From CAIQPS01 sp963843455 (GTDB lineage Bacteria > Actinomycetota > Thermoleophilia > RBG-16-64-13): a DNA stretch of 64,000 nt. The stretch is taken from positions 241,231-305,230 of the forward strand of contig CAWJKE010000006.1 of assembly GCA_963843455.1 (NCBI GenBank). Reading direction: 5' to 3'. Below the pieces are notes generated by a model. That model did no database searches. It saw nothing but the letters and a program-made list of their open reading frames with translations, and was not told the origin of the DNA. The translations under genes were made by a program, and so were the position numbers. Positions 46,521-55,373 of the stretch are shown piece after piece (position 1 is the first letter of the stretch; the number at the start of each line of letters is the position of its first letter).

Positions 46521-47771
46521 ATGCCCGATACACCGGAAACACTGGGGGCACAGAGAGCGCGGCGCATGGCCGACGCCATGCAGCTCAAGCAGCCGGACAG
46601 AGTGCCGCTGATCATGCCGATCGGATACATGCTGGCCGAGTTGGGGGGCATCACCAAGCAGCAACTGCTCGAAGACCCTGACAGGTCCCAGGAGCTACTG
46701 GAGCAGGCCGCGCTGCATTTCCAGCCCGATTCCATCCACGGTCCCATGCCCTTCGACTCGACTCCCTACCTCCTCCTCGGCGACCGCATGACCGCCTGGC
46801 CCGGCCACGGCCTGGACGAGAACACGCAGTTCCAGTTCGTCGAGAGCGAGTTCATGAAGGCCGAGGACTACGATGCCTTCTTGGATGACCCTACAGACTG
46901 GGTCATCCGCACGTATCTCCCGCGGGCGTTCGAGAAGCTCGACGGATTCGCCACCATGCCTCCGCTCAGCCTCTTCGTCTTCGGGAGCTACTATCTGAAC
47001 AACATCGGCGGTTTCGGCTCGGGTCCGCTGGGCGAGTCTTTTCGGGTCTTCGCCAAGGCCGTCCAGGCCGTGGCCGACGGCATCGATCGGATGGTCAGGA
47101 ACCACGAGCGTATGGTCGCCCTCGGCTTCCCCGACGGTTTCATCATGGGGCCCACCATCACGGCACCGTTCGATGCCATGTCGGACGCGCTTCGGGGCAT
47201 GCGCGGCATCATGATCGACATCATGAAGCGGCCGGATAAACTTCTCGCCGCGCAGGATAAGCTCTCCCGCTTGGAGCTGGAATTCGCCATCAATACCTGC
47301 AAAGCCACGGGTATGAACAGGGCCTTTCTCCCGCTGCACCGTGGCTCAGACGGGTTCATGTCGCTCAAGCAGTTCGAGAACCTTTACTGGAAGCAACTGA
47401 AGCATGTGCTCGAGACTTTGGTGGAGAATGGCGTCACCCCTATCGTGTTCTACGAGGGGTGCTGGGACCAGCGGCTCGAGTACCTGGCCGAACTCCCCAA
47501 GGGCAAGACGGTCGGCTGGTTCCAGTCGAGCGACATCTTCAAGGTCAAGGAGATCGTCGGCGACACCATGTGCATCGTCGGGGGCATGCCCAACTCGCTT
47601 CTGAGGGCCGGTCCCGCCGAGGAGGTGCGCGCCTACACGAAGAGACTCTGCGAGACGGTGGGCAAGAACGGCGGCTTCATGATGTGCCCCGGTGTGGGTG
47701 AGTTGGCCGGATGCGACCCGGAGCTCGTTAAGGTGTGGGCGGATGCGACGAAGGAGTACGGCACGTACTAG
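46521..47771 (+). CDS. UroD-type (MtaA/CmuA-like) corrinoid methyltransferase
   Basis: The 416-residue member of the uroporphyrinogen decarboxylase superfamily lacks the MRQAGRY start of true HemE and has methyltransferase-like features, including 'FYEGCWDQRLEYL' and 'GGFMMCPGVGEL', which could supply zinc ligands. Pairing with a corrinoid protein two bases upstream strongly suggests methyl transfer to or from cobalamin. The substrate, for example an aryl methyl ether, is not indicated. No corrinoid reductive activase is present in the window. Confidence 0.82.
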   Translation: MPDTPETLGAQRARRMADAMQLKQPDRVPLIMPIGYMLAELGGITKQQLLEDPDRSQELLEQAALHFQPDSIHGPMPFDSTPYLLLGDRMTAWPGHGLDENTQFQFVESEFMKAEDYDAFLDDPTDWVIRTYLPRAFEKLDGFATMPPLSLFVFGSYYLNNIGGFGSGPLGESFRVFAKAVQAVADGIDRMVRNHERMVALGFPDGFIMGPTITAPFDAMSDALRGMRGIMIDIMKRPDKLLAAQDKLSRLELEFAINTCKATGMNRAFLPLHRGSDGFMSLKQFENLYWKQLKHVLETLVENGVTPIVFYEGCWDQRLEYLAELPKGKTVGWFQSSDIFKVKEIVGDTMCIVGGMPNSLLRAGPAEEVRAYTKRLCETVGKNGGFMMCPGVGELAGCDPELVKVWADATKEYGTY

Positions 47772-47783
47772 GGGAGGGGCGTC

Positions 47784-48197
47784 ATGGGCACGTACGACGA
47801 ATGGTTCTGCAAGAATCCCATCCTCGGCGGCAAGTTCGGCGACCGGCTGGTGTACTTCGCGCGCGATCACGTGGGGGAGAAGAATTACTCCGTTCTGTGG
47901 AACTGCATCACCGAGCCGTTCCTCATGGTCAGCGATCCCCATACCCACGACTTCGACCAGTTCCTTCACTTCTTCAACGCCGACTCCCTGCACATGGCCG
48001 ATTTCCCGGCCGAGGTGGAGATCACGCTGGGGGAGGAGCTCGAGACCTACCTCATCACCGAGCCCACCGTCCTCCACATCCCGGCCGGCGTGCTGCACGG
48101 CCCCCTGAATTTCAAGACGGTCGACGGGCCGGTGATCTTCATGAACGTGGCTCTCACGCCCGAGTATTTCAAGCCGGGAGAGCACCCGAAGCCCTGA
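47784..48197 (+). CDS. Cupin-domain protein
   Basis: The 137-residue single cupin has 'DPHTHDFDQFLHFFNAD' and 'HIPAGVLHGPLNF'. It is related to the cupins at 37358 and 38394 on the other operon, including the start 'MGTYDEW'. It lies 12 bases after the methyltransferase. A possible metal-dependent partner of the demethylation step. Confidence 0.7.
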   Translation: MGTYDEWFCKNPILGGKFGDRLVYFARDHVGEKNYSVLWNCITEPFLMVSDPHTHDFDQFLHFFNADSLHMADFPAEVEITLGEELETYLITEPTVLHIPAGVLHGPLNFKTVDGPVIFMNVALTPEYFKPGEHPKP

Positions 48198-48237
48198 TCC
48201 TGTATCGCTCCGCTCTGAGAATGCACGGGGAGGCAAG

Positions 48238-48975
48238 GTGGATCTGAAGTTGCAGGACAAGATCGCGCTGGTGACGGGGAGCGGCAGCCCCATAGGCTAC
48301 GGCCGGGTCATCGCCACGACGCTGGCCGAAGAGGGGTGCGACGTCATCTGCGCCGACCTCAACCTGGCGTGGGCCGAGGAGACCGCGGGCATGATCGAGG
48401 GCTCGGGGCGACAGGCGATGGCGATCAAGGTCGACGTCTCGGACCGGGCCTCGGTGGATGCGATGGTGCAGGCGGCCATCGAGCGGTTCGGCCGCATGGA
48501 CATCCTGGTTAACAACGCCGGTGTCAGCAGCCCAGACAAGCCCTTCATGCAGAAGACCAAGGCCGACTGGGACCTGGATATCGGCGTGAACCTATACGGG
48601 CAGATGAATGTCGCTCAGGCCGTCATCCCCCATATGGCCGAGCAGCGCTACGGCCGGATCATCAACACCTCCGGAGGGCAGGGTATCCCGACGATCTCCA
48701 CCTACGGAGCGGCTAAAGCGGGAGTGGAGGCCTTCACTCATTCTCTGGCCCTGGAGGTGGCGGCTCTGGGGATCATCGTCAACGGCATATCGCCCGGTCT
48801 CGGTCAAACGGGATTGATCGTGACCGCCACCGAGGAGCACAAGGATGTCTTTCGGCGGATGTCGGCCCTCAAGCGGCTCTGCACCCCGCAGGACGTGGCC
48901 CCGGCGGTGGCATTCCTTGCTTCCGACGTGTGCAGCTACATGGTAGGCCAGTGGATCAGACTCACCACCCTCTGA
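48238..48975 (+). CDS. Short-chain dehydrogenase/reductase
   Basis: The 245-residue classical SDR has 'VTGSGSPIGYGR', 'NNAGVSSP', catalytic Ser in 'NTSGGQG' and 'YGAAKAGVEAF'. It is shorter at the end than usual ('VGQWIRLTTL' rather than a TGQ...GG motif). GTG 48238 is the start. It probably acts on the same compound class as the SDR at 38895. Confidence 0.88.
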   Translation: MDLKLQDKIALVTGSGSPIGYGRVIATTLAEEGCDVICADLNLAWAEETAGMIEGSGRQAMAIKVDVSDRASVDAMVQAAIERFGRMDILVNNAGVSSPDKPFMQKTKADWDLDIGVNLYGQMNVAQAVIPHMAEQRYGRIINTSGGQGIPTISTYGAAKAGVEAFTHSLALEVAALGIIVNGISPGLGQTGLIVTATEEHKDVFRRMSALKRLCTPQDVAPAVAFLASDVCSYMVGQWIRLTTL

Positions 48976-48982
48976 AGGAGCG

Positions 48983-49210
48983 ATGAGCATGCCCATTCGC
49001 GAGTTCGACCGGGAATCGTGCACCGGGTGCGGCAACTGCGTGGCCGCCTGCCCTATGGACGTCCTGCGCATGGACGAGCAAGACGGCAAGGCGGCGATCC
49101 GGTATCCCCTGGACTGCATCGCCTGTTGGGGCTGTGAATCGTTCTGCCCCGAAGGCTGCTTCGATGTCTCGCCCGAGCGGGCTCGAGGCGAGATGGTGTC
49201 ACCGTACTGA
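48983..49210 (+). CDS. 2[4Fe-4S] ferredoxin subunit, AprB-like
   Basis: The 75-residue protein has two clusters: 'CTGCGNCVAACP' and 'CIACWGCESFCPEGC'. Its TGA overlaps the ATG of the flavoprotein (TGATG), so they probably form one complex, as ApsB/ApsA-like pairs do. Confidence 0.88.
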   Translation: MSMPIREFDRESCTGCGNCVAACPMDVLRMDEQDGKAAIRYPLDCIACWGCESFCPEGCFDVSPERARGEMVSPY

Positions 49211-50886
49211 TGGAACGCAAAGTCATAACCACGGATGTGCTGGTGCTCGGCGCCGGAGGCGCCGGGATGTGCGCCGCTCTCAAGGCGAGCGAGAGCGGGG
49301 CGGATGTGCTGATGGTGGACAAGTGCGGCATAGGCTGGAACGGCCAGGTGCCTATCGGAGGCGGGATCCTGGCCTACGTCTACCCATCCTCCGTCGACGA
49401 CTGGGTCGAAAGGGTCACGCGGGGCAGCAACTTCTTGAACGATCAGGAGTGGACCCACGCTTTCGGGAGCCGCATGCACCAGTCGACCGCGGACCTGGCC
49501 GCCATGGGACTCACTTTTCTGAAGAAGGACGGGGAGATAGACATCCTCGCCTGGGGGCCGACCAACGTCACCCTCTTCGATGCTCCCAAGTCGTTGGTGG
49601 CGCTCAAGAAGACGGCCGCCGCCCGTGGCGTCAAGATGATGGACAAGATCTTTGTCATCGACCTTCTCAAGAACGGCGACCAGGTGGTTGGCGCGGTGGG
49701 CCTGGGACTCGTCGACGGGTGCATCTATGTGTTCAACGCCAAAGCGACCATTGTCGCCACGGGAAACTGCGGGTATTTGCACGAAAAGACTTACGCCTCG
49801 GTGCTGGGCGAGGGACCGGCGATGGGCTACCGAGCGGGGGCTCAGCTGACCAACGCCGAGTTCAACAGCATGTACGTGTGGGGCATCAAGGTCCTCGGCA
49901 AGGAGCTCATGGGCATCCATTTCTACCTGTACTTGGAGAACGCCCTGGGCGAGAAGATCATGGGCAAGTATTTCCCGGAATTGATGGTGGGAGAGCACGC
50001 GGTGTACACCTTCGACCCCCGGGTGATCCATGCCATGTACGAGGAGGTCAGGGCGGGGCGGGGCCCCATCTACATCAACCTCAAGGGGCTCACCGACGCC
50101 GAGATCGCCTGGTGCGGCGACGACATCGTGCCCGAGCTGACTCACCTCATGGCGAACGACACCATGCTGCTGCTTAAGGACAAATGCGGCATCGACCCCT
50201 CGCAGGAGCGGATGGAGATGTGGCCGCGGTATCTCTACAGCGGGGGCGGCATCCGGATAGACCTCAACGGTAGGACGGCTCTGGCGGGGCTTTGGGCCGC
50301 CGGCGCGGCGTGCAGCAACTGCTGGACCAACGGGGGCGGTGGCCAGGCGGGACTGGGCGTTCAGTCCGCGGCCATCACCGGGTTCGTGGCGGGCGAGGAT
50401 GCTGGGGCCTACGCGCTCGGCAACGAGCGGCGCGAGATCGATCAGGCGTACGCCGAGAAGGTGATCGCCAGAGCGGTGGCTCCCATGGAACGCTCGATAG
50501 ACGTGGACGCCGCCGATGTGACCGCCAGGGTGCACGAGGCCATCATCCCCATGAAATACAACCGGGCCCGCGAGGCGGGCCGGATGAACGAGGCCCTGGG
50601 CATCCTCCAGGAGGCCAGGGAGAAGTTGGAACGGGTCGGCGCTGCCGATTTCCACGACCTCGCCCGTTATCACTCGGCCGAGAGCATGCTCATGGCCGCG
50701 GAATTCACATACAGGGCGGCTTTGATGCGCGAGGAGAGCCGCGCCCAGCATTTCCGCGAGGATTTCCCGGCGCGCGACGACAAGAACTGGTTCAAATGGA
50801 TCAACATCGAGCAAGGGGAGAGTGGTCCTGCGCTGTCCGCCCTGCCGGTCCCGTTGGAGAAATACCGCTTGCAGCCCGACCACTGA
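49210..50886 (+). CDS. FAD-dependent oxidoreductase, fumarate reductase/AprA-like
   Basis: The 558-residue flavoprotein has 'VLVLGAGGAGMCAALKA' for FAD, 'GEGPAMGYRAGAQLTNAEF', and 'GLWAAGAACSNCWTNGGGGQAG' before a helical C-terminal domain, as in succinate/fumarate/adenylylsulfate reductase subunits. Coupled to the ferredoxin upstream. Likely reduces or oxidises a C-C bond or keto group of the pathway intermediate. Adenylylsulfate reductase itself is unlikely given the context and sequence. Confidence 0.82.
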   Translation: MERKVITTDVLVLGAGGAGMCAALKASESGADVLMVDKCGIGWNGQVPIGGGILAYVYPSSVDDWVERVTRGSNFLNDQEWTHAFGSRMHQSTADLAAMGLTFLKKDGEIDILAWGPTNVTLFDAPKSLVALKKTAAARGVKMMDKIFVIDLLKNGDQVVGAVGLGLVDGCIYVFNAKATIVATGNCGYLHEKTYASVLGEGPAMGYRAGAQLTNAEFNSMYVWGIKVLGKELMGIHFYLYLENALGEKIMGKYFPELMVGEHAVYTFDPRVIHAMYEEVRAGRGPIYINLKGLTDAEIAWCGDDIVPELTHLMANDTMLLLKDKCGIDPSQERMEMWPRYLYSGGGIRIDLNGRTALAGLWAAGAACSNCWTNGGGGQAGLGVQSAAITGFVAGEDAGAYALGNERREIDQAYAEKVIARAVAPMERSIDVDAADVTARVHEAIIPMKYNRAREAGRMNEALGILQEAREKLERVGAADFHDLARYHSAESMLMAAEFTYRAALMREESRAQHFREDFPARDDKNWFKWINIEQGESGPALSALPVPLEKYRLQPDH

Positions 50887-50952
50887 TCGGCGGGCACCGG
50901 CGTATTGGCGATCCGAAAGCACTTCGATCGTGAAGGGGGTAGTGAGCAGGAG

Positions 50953-52419
50953 ATGATCGAAAAGCGAGAGTTGGTGGAGATAGTAGGGGGTGCGAACGTA
51001 AGCGACGAAGCGGGGACGCTGGACGCGTACTCCAAGGACATGAGCTTCGTCAACCAGACCTGGCCGGCATACGTGGTCAAGGCTCATTCGGCCGCGGAGG
51101 TCAAGCAGTTGGTGGCAGCCGCCAACGAGACTCTCACCCCGCTCGTCCCGGTGAGCTCCGGTCCGCCTCACTTCAGGGGCGACACGGTTCCCAGCACCGG
51201 GGGTGCGGTTGTGGTGGACCTGAGCGAGATGAAGAAGATCGTCTTCGTCGACCGGCCCCGCCGCGTGGCCATGGTGGAGCCCGGCGTAACCTTCGGCGAG
51301 CTCATACCCGCCGCGAAAAAGGAGGGCATCCGCCTCAACCTGCCCCTGTTGCCCAGAGCTTCCAAGAGCATCGTCGGCAGTATGCTGGAGAGAGAGCCGG
51401 TGGTGATGCCCGCGTATCAGTGGGACATCTCCGACCCCGTGGCCTGTCTCGAGGTGATCTTCGGGAACGGTGAGGATTTCCGCACTGGGCAGGCAGCCGG
51501 GCCGGGCACCGTGGAAGAGCAATGGGCCGTCGGCGGCGTGCAGAAGGCGCCGTACGGGCCGCACGTGGCGGCTTGGCACCGTCTGGTGCAGGGCGCGCAG
51601 GGAACGATGGGCATAGTCACCTGGGCTTCGCTCCGCTGCGAACTGCTTCCCAGTCTGGAGGAGCCCTTCGTGGTCGGCGGCGACCAGCTCGATCCGCTGC
51701 TGGAGATGGCCGACTGGCTCATCCGGCTGAGGATGGTCACCGAGTGCTTCGTGCTCTCGGCCACGGATCTGGCGGCCGTCTTCGCGCAGGAATGGCCGGC
51801 GGGCTTCCAGCGCCTCAAGACCGATCTGCCGCCCTGGATCCTCTTCTACACGGTGGCCGGCTACGAGTACTACCCCGAGGAGAGGGTTAGCGTCAACATC
51901 AAGGACATCGCGGCCATCAGCGGGCGCCTGGGATTGGAGTCGGCAAAAGCGGTCGGCGGACTCTCCGCCGGCGACATCCTCAAGGCGGTGCAGCAGCCGT
52001 CAGCGGAGCCGTATTGGAAGCTCCGCTCGAAGGGGGCCTGCGAGGATGTGTTCTTCCTGGCCACCATCGACAAACTCCAAGCACTCGTGGGGATCATGGA
52101 CGGTCTGGCGGCCAAGGCGGGTCACCCCGTGGCCGATCTTGGTGTCTACATCCAGCCGACGGTGCAGGGCACGAGCTGCCACTGCGAGTTCAACCTGTTC
52201 TACGACTCCGCCGACGCGGGCGAGACGCAGCGGGTGCGCACGCTGGCCGCCGCTGCCACCAAGACTCTCATGGACAACGGCGCGTTCTTCTCGAGGCCCT
52301 ACGGCGAGAGCGCCGGGCTCATCATGAACCGCGACGCCGCGACGGTGGGCGTTCTCAGGAAGTTGAAGGGGATCTTTGATCCGAACGAAGTCATGAACCC
52401 GGGGAAACTGTGCTTCTAG
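50953..52419 (+). CDS. GlcD-like FAD-binding (PCMH-type) dehydrogenase
   Basis: The protein has 488 residues. The FAD-binding PCMH domain has 'VKAHSAAEVKQLVAAANE', 'VPVSSGPPHFRGDTVPS' and 'AMVEPGVTFGELIPAA'. The cap ends in 'LKGIFDPNEVMNPGKLCF', the conserved C-terminus of D-lactate/glycolate dehydrogenases and vanillyl-alcohol-oxidase relatives. Start ATG 50953 is one choice; TTG 50905 is possible. It pairs with the HdrD-like protein next. Confidence 0.87.
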   Translation: MIEKRELVEIVGGANVSDEAGTLDAYSKDMSFVNQTWPAYVVKAHSAAEVKQLVAAANETLTPLVPVSSGPPHFRGDTVPSTGGAVVVDLSEMKKIVFVDRPRRVAMVEPGVTFGELIPAAKKEGIRLNLPLLPRASKSIVGSMLEREPVVMPAYQWDISDPVACLEVIFGNGEDFRTGQAAGPGTVEEQWAVGGVQKAPYGPHVAAWHRLVQGAQGTMGIVTWASLRCELLPSLEEPFVVGGDQLDPLLEMADWLIRLRMVTECFVLSATDLAAVFAQEWPAGFQRLKTDLPPWILFYTVAGYEYYPEERVSVNIKDIAAISGRLGLESAKAVGGLSAGDILKAVQQPSAEPYWKLRSKGACEDVFFLATIDKLQALVGIMDGLAAKAGHPVADLGVYIQPTVQGTSCHCEFNLFYDSADAGETQRVRTLAAAATKTLMDNGAFFSRPYGESAGLIMNRDAATVGVLRKLKGIFDPNEVMNPGKLCF

Positions 52420-52468
52420 GGACGGACCGGCCGGGCATACGGGATCGATGGAAGAAGGAAGGAGCAAC

Positions 52469-53737
52469 ATGGCATTAGAAGAATATGCCGGCGATATGAA
52501 CATGTGCTGCAGGTGCAACGCGTGCAAGTTCGTCCCTATGCAGCAGGTGAAGGGGTTCAAGCACGCCAACGTGTGCCCCAGCATCTCGAGGTACAACTTC
52601 CACTTCTACGCGGGCGGCGGCAGGGTGAATATGGGCACTGCCGCCCTCAAGGAAGGTTTCACCTACGCGCCTCGCTATGTGGATAGCGTCTACAACTGCC
52701 ACCTCTGCGGCGGCTGTGATATGTCCTGCAAGTACGCGATGGACATGGAAGTCCTCAGGCCTATCCAGGAACTGCGGATCAAGGCCGTGGATGACGGTCA
52801 TGCTCATCCCGCCCTGGACAAAGTGGTCGGTAGGCTGCGCACCACGGGCAGCATGGTCCCCATCGAGGGAGGTAAGCGCGGCGACTGGGCCCAGGGACTG
52901 GGACTCGCCGACGCCACCAAGGAGAAGGTGGACGTTCTCTACCACGCGGGCTGCCTCACCAGCTACGACAAGGACATGCAGGGCCTGGCGAAGGCCACTG
53001 CTCGGATCCTCCAGAAAGGCGGCGTGGCCTTCGGCATCGCCGGCGATGCCGAGACCTGCTGCGGCGGCCGAGCCTTCGAGATGGGGTACAAGGCGGACTT
53101 TCTTGCGCAGGCCGAAAAGAGCCTGGCGGTCATTCAGCAGTCCGGCGCCAAGACCCTGGTGACCAGTTGTGCCGTGTGCTACCAGGTCTACAATGTTCTC
53201 TACGACCGGTTCAATCTCAAGGGCGACCTGGAAGTGCTGCACATGAGCCAGATGATCGCCAAGCTCATGGAGCAGGGCAAGCTCAAACCGGAGCGCCAGG
53301 CCGATCTGAACGTCACCTACCACGATCCCTGCCATCTGGGCAGGCTCGGGGAGCCGTGGGTGCATTGGGAAGGCAAGAAGATCCCGGGCGACAGGTTCGT
53401 CTTCGACCCCCCCAAACCCTACCGGCGCGGGACCAACGGGGTATACGAGCCTCCGCGTGCGGTGCTCGCCGGCCTGCCGGGCGTGACCCTCACCGAGATG
53501 GACAGGATCAAGGAATACTCCTGGTGCGGCGGCTCCTGCGGCGGAGTCAACGACTCCAACCCGGAGTTCGCCGAATGGACGGCCGCGGAGAGGCTCGAGG
53601 AGGCCGGGTCCACCGGCGCCGAGGCCATCGTCACCGCTTCGCCCTGGAGCGAGAAACTCTTCTCTGAGGTCATCGCCAAGAGCGGCGGCGGTCTCAAGGT
53701 CTACGACATTGTCGAACTTGTCGACCAAGCCATCTAG
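52469..53737 (+). CDS. HdrD/GlpC-like iron-sulfur protein with two CCG domains
   Basis: The 422-residue protein has two [4Fe-4S] motifs, the first 'CCRCNACKFVP...CP', the second 'CHLCGGCDMSCK'. Two cysteine-rich CCG domains follow ('CCGGRAFEMG', 'TSCAVCYQ'; 'HDPCHLGR', 'WCGGSCGG'). Such proteins move electrons from a flavoprotein dehydrogenase to quinone or ferredoxin. It sits between two GlcD-like genes, so it is probably their common electron acceptor. AAGGAG stands five bases before ATG 52469. Confidence 0.88.
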   Translation: MALEEYAGDMNMCCRCNACKFVPMQQVKGFKHANVCPSISRYNFHFYAGGGRVNMGTAALKEGFTYAPRYVDSVYNCHLCGGCDMSCKYAMDMEVLRPIQELRIKAVDDGHAHPALDKVVGRLRTTGSMVPIEGGKRGDWAQGLGLADATKEKVDVLYHAGCLTSYDKDMQGLAKATARILQKGGVAFGIAGDAETCCGGRAFEMGYKADFLAQAEKSLAVIQQSGAKTLVTSCAVCYQVYNVLYDRFNLKGDLEVLHMSQMIAKLMEQGKLKPERQADLNVTYHDPCHLGRLGEPWVHWEGKKIPGDRFVFDPPKPYRRGTNGVYEPPRAVLAGLPGVTLTEMDRIKEYSWCGGSCGGVNDSNPEFAEWTAAERLEEAGSTGAEAIVTASPWSEKLFSEVIAKSGGGLKVYDIVELVDQAI

Positions 53738-53755
53738 GAAGGAGGTCGGTACATC

Positions 53756-55246
53756 TTGGCTCTAGAAAAGGATATCTATATCGCTTTCGCGGGTGTGGTG
53801 GGCGAGGAGAACATCTGTGACGATCCGGCGATGATGCCCGCCTATTTCCAGACCGACTTCGCCGCCGTGATCTTGCCCAAAGACACGGCCGAAGTTCAGG
53901 CGGTGGTCAAGCTCTGCAACAAGTTCAAGCTGAGGTTCCGGCCCATCTGCACGGGCTGGACGGGATTCTTCCCCCCTGGGCTCATCCTGCTCGACCTGCG
54001 GCGCATGAACCGGATAATCGAGATCAACGAGAAGAGCATGTACGCCGTGGTGGAGCCGTACGTGACCTCCGCCCAGCTTCAGGCCGAGCTGTTCAAGTTG
54101 GGTCTGAACACCAACGTGAAGGGCGCCGGCGCGCAGTGCTCGGCCATGCTGCGGGGCCACGGGCACCTGGACCAGTCCGCTGGTGCGGACGATCGCAACC
54201 ACCTGGCCGTCGAGTGGGTCACTCCAGACGGCGAGCTGGTGCAGTTGGGTTCGTTGGGCTCCACAGGTGAATGGTTCTGCGGCGACGGGCCGGGACCGTC
54301 CTTGCGCTCCCTGGTCTCGAGCGTCGTGCCGCCCAGCTGCACGCCGGGCGTGTTCACCAAGGTCGCGACCAAGGTGTACCACTGGCCGGGACCGGAACGC
54401 TACTCCCTGGCAGGTAACTCACCCAAGTTCACGCTCAGCGAGCACCCGGCAAACATGATGGCGCGCTACTACAGCTTCCCCACCCTGGAGCAGATGTGGC
54501 AGGCGGAGCTCAAGATCGGCGAGAGCGAGATCGCGCTCGAGTTGATGGGGTTCAACGCCGCCATGGTCGCCGCCAACATCACCACGTGCAACGAGGAAGA
54601 CGAGGCGATGTTCCACCGCCTCTCGCGGGAGGTGCAGGGCCCCGGCTTCTTCGTGATCATCGCCGGCAACTCCCCGGACGACTTCGCCTACAAGAAGAAG
54701 GTGTTGGAGACGATCGTCGCCGAAGCCGACGGGATATCGCTGAAGTCGGTGGAGGATCCTGAGCTGGAGGGGATCCTGCTGACCCAGTGCACCAGGATCA
54801 GCGGCTCTATCAGAGAGACGTTCCGGCCCGGAGGCAACTTCAAGTCCATCCCCGTCATGGGCCAGAGAGATCTGACCATCAGGTGGGCGGTAGGAGCTGG
54901 CAAAGCCAAGCTGCCTCTCATCGATCAAGGCTTCATCGCGGATGACGGCGGAGGCTTCTTCGGCTGGGGAGTGGAGCAGGGTCATCTGGGCAAAACGGAG
55001 ATCTTCTGCAAGTTCAGCCCGCTCAATCCCGAAGCGCAGAAGGCGGTCGACAAGTGGACGGAGGAGCAGGGCGCGAGGGCGCTCGATGAGAAGTACTTCG
55101 CCCTCACCATGTCCCCGGCCGAACTGATCGACAGTAGGGTGGGGCCGGCGCTGTCGAACTATCACCTCTGGTGGGACAAGGTCCTGGCCGCTCTCGACCC
55201 GAACACTGTGATCCCCGAGAAGGGCATCAGCAAGCTTCATCCGTAG
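53756..55246 (+). CDS. GlcD-like FAD-binding (PCMH-type) dehydrogenase, second copy
   Basis: The 496-residue protein has 'VILPKDTAEVQAVVKLCNKF', 'FRPICTGWTGFFPPG', 'YAVVEPYVTSAQLQAEL' and the end 'ALDPNTVIPEKGISKLHP'. It is clearly diverged from the copy at 50953, so a different substrate is likely. TTG 53756 is preceded by AAGGAGG. Confidence 0.85.
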   Translation: MALEKDIYIAFAGVVGEENICDDPAMMPAYFQTDFAAVILPKDTAEVQAVVKLCNKFKLRFRPICTGWTGFFPPGLILLDLRRMNRIIEINEKSMYAVVEPYVTSAQLQAELFKLGLNTNVKGAGAQCSAMLRGHGHLDQSAGADDRNHLAVEWVTPDGELVQLGSLGSTGEWFCGDGPGPSLRSLVSSVVPPSCTPGVFTKVATKVYHWPGPERYSLAGNSPKFTLSEHPANMMARYYSFPTLEQMWQAELKIGESEIALELMGFNAAMVAANITTCNEEDEAMFHRLSREVQGPGFFVIIAGNSPDDFAYKKKVLETIVAEADGISLKSVEDPELEGILLTQCTRISGSIRETFRPGGNFKSIPVMGQRDLTIRWAVGAGKAKLPLIDQGFIADDGGGFFGWGVEQGHLGKTEIFCKFSPLNPEAQKAVDKWTEEQGARALDEKYFALTMSPAELIDSRVGPALSNYHLWWDKVLAALDPNTVIPEKGISKLHP

Positions 55247-55267
55247 GAAGAGCGAGGCGGGGATGTT

Positions 55268-55297
55268 GGGGGCGCAAGCCACAGGGCTTGCGCCCCC
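55268..55297 (+). terminator. Terminator after the flavoprotein operon
   Basis: GGGGGCGCAAGCC (55268-55280), loop ACAG, and GGCTTGCGCCCCC (55285-55297) form a perfect 13-bp stem 21 bases after the last stop, followed by TTG. Confidence 0.65.
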
Positions 55298-55373
55298 TTG
55301 CTCATGGCCCGGAAGCCTATAATGTTCCACGATCTCTTCTTTGCCCCGCGGTATAGCAGACTGGAGAATTGAA

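Noticed and set aside
46521..47771. Second hemE
   Set aside because: It lacks the MRQAGRY start and other UroD residues and is paired with a corrinoid protein, so methyltransferase is favoured.
49210..50886. Adenylylsulfate reductase alpha (sulfate reduction)
   Set aside because: Only general family features are present; there is no sat or qmo gene nearby and the neighbours are catabolic.
48592..51579. 995-codon open frame on the minus strand
   Set aside because: It runs antisense to four good genes (SDR, ferredoxin, two flavoproteins). High GC at third codon positions explains its openness.
52475..53728. 417-codon minus-strand frame
   Set aside because: Antisense to the HdrD-like gene, whose cysteine motifs are unmistakable.
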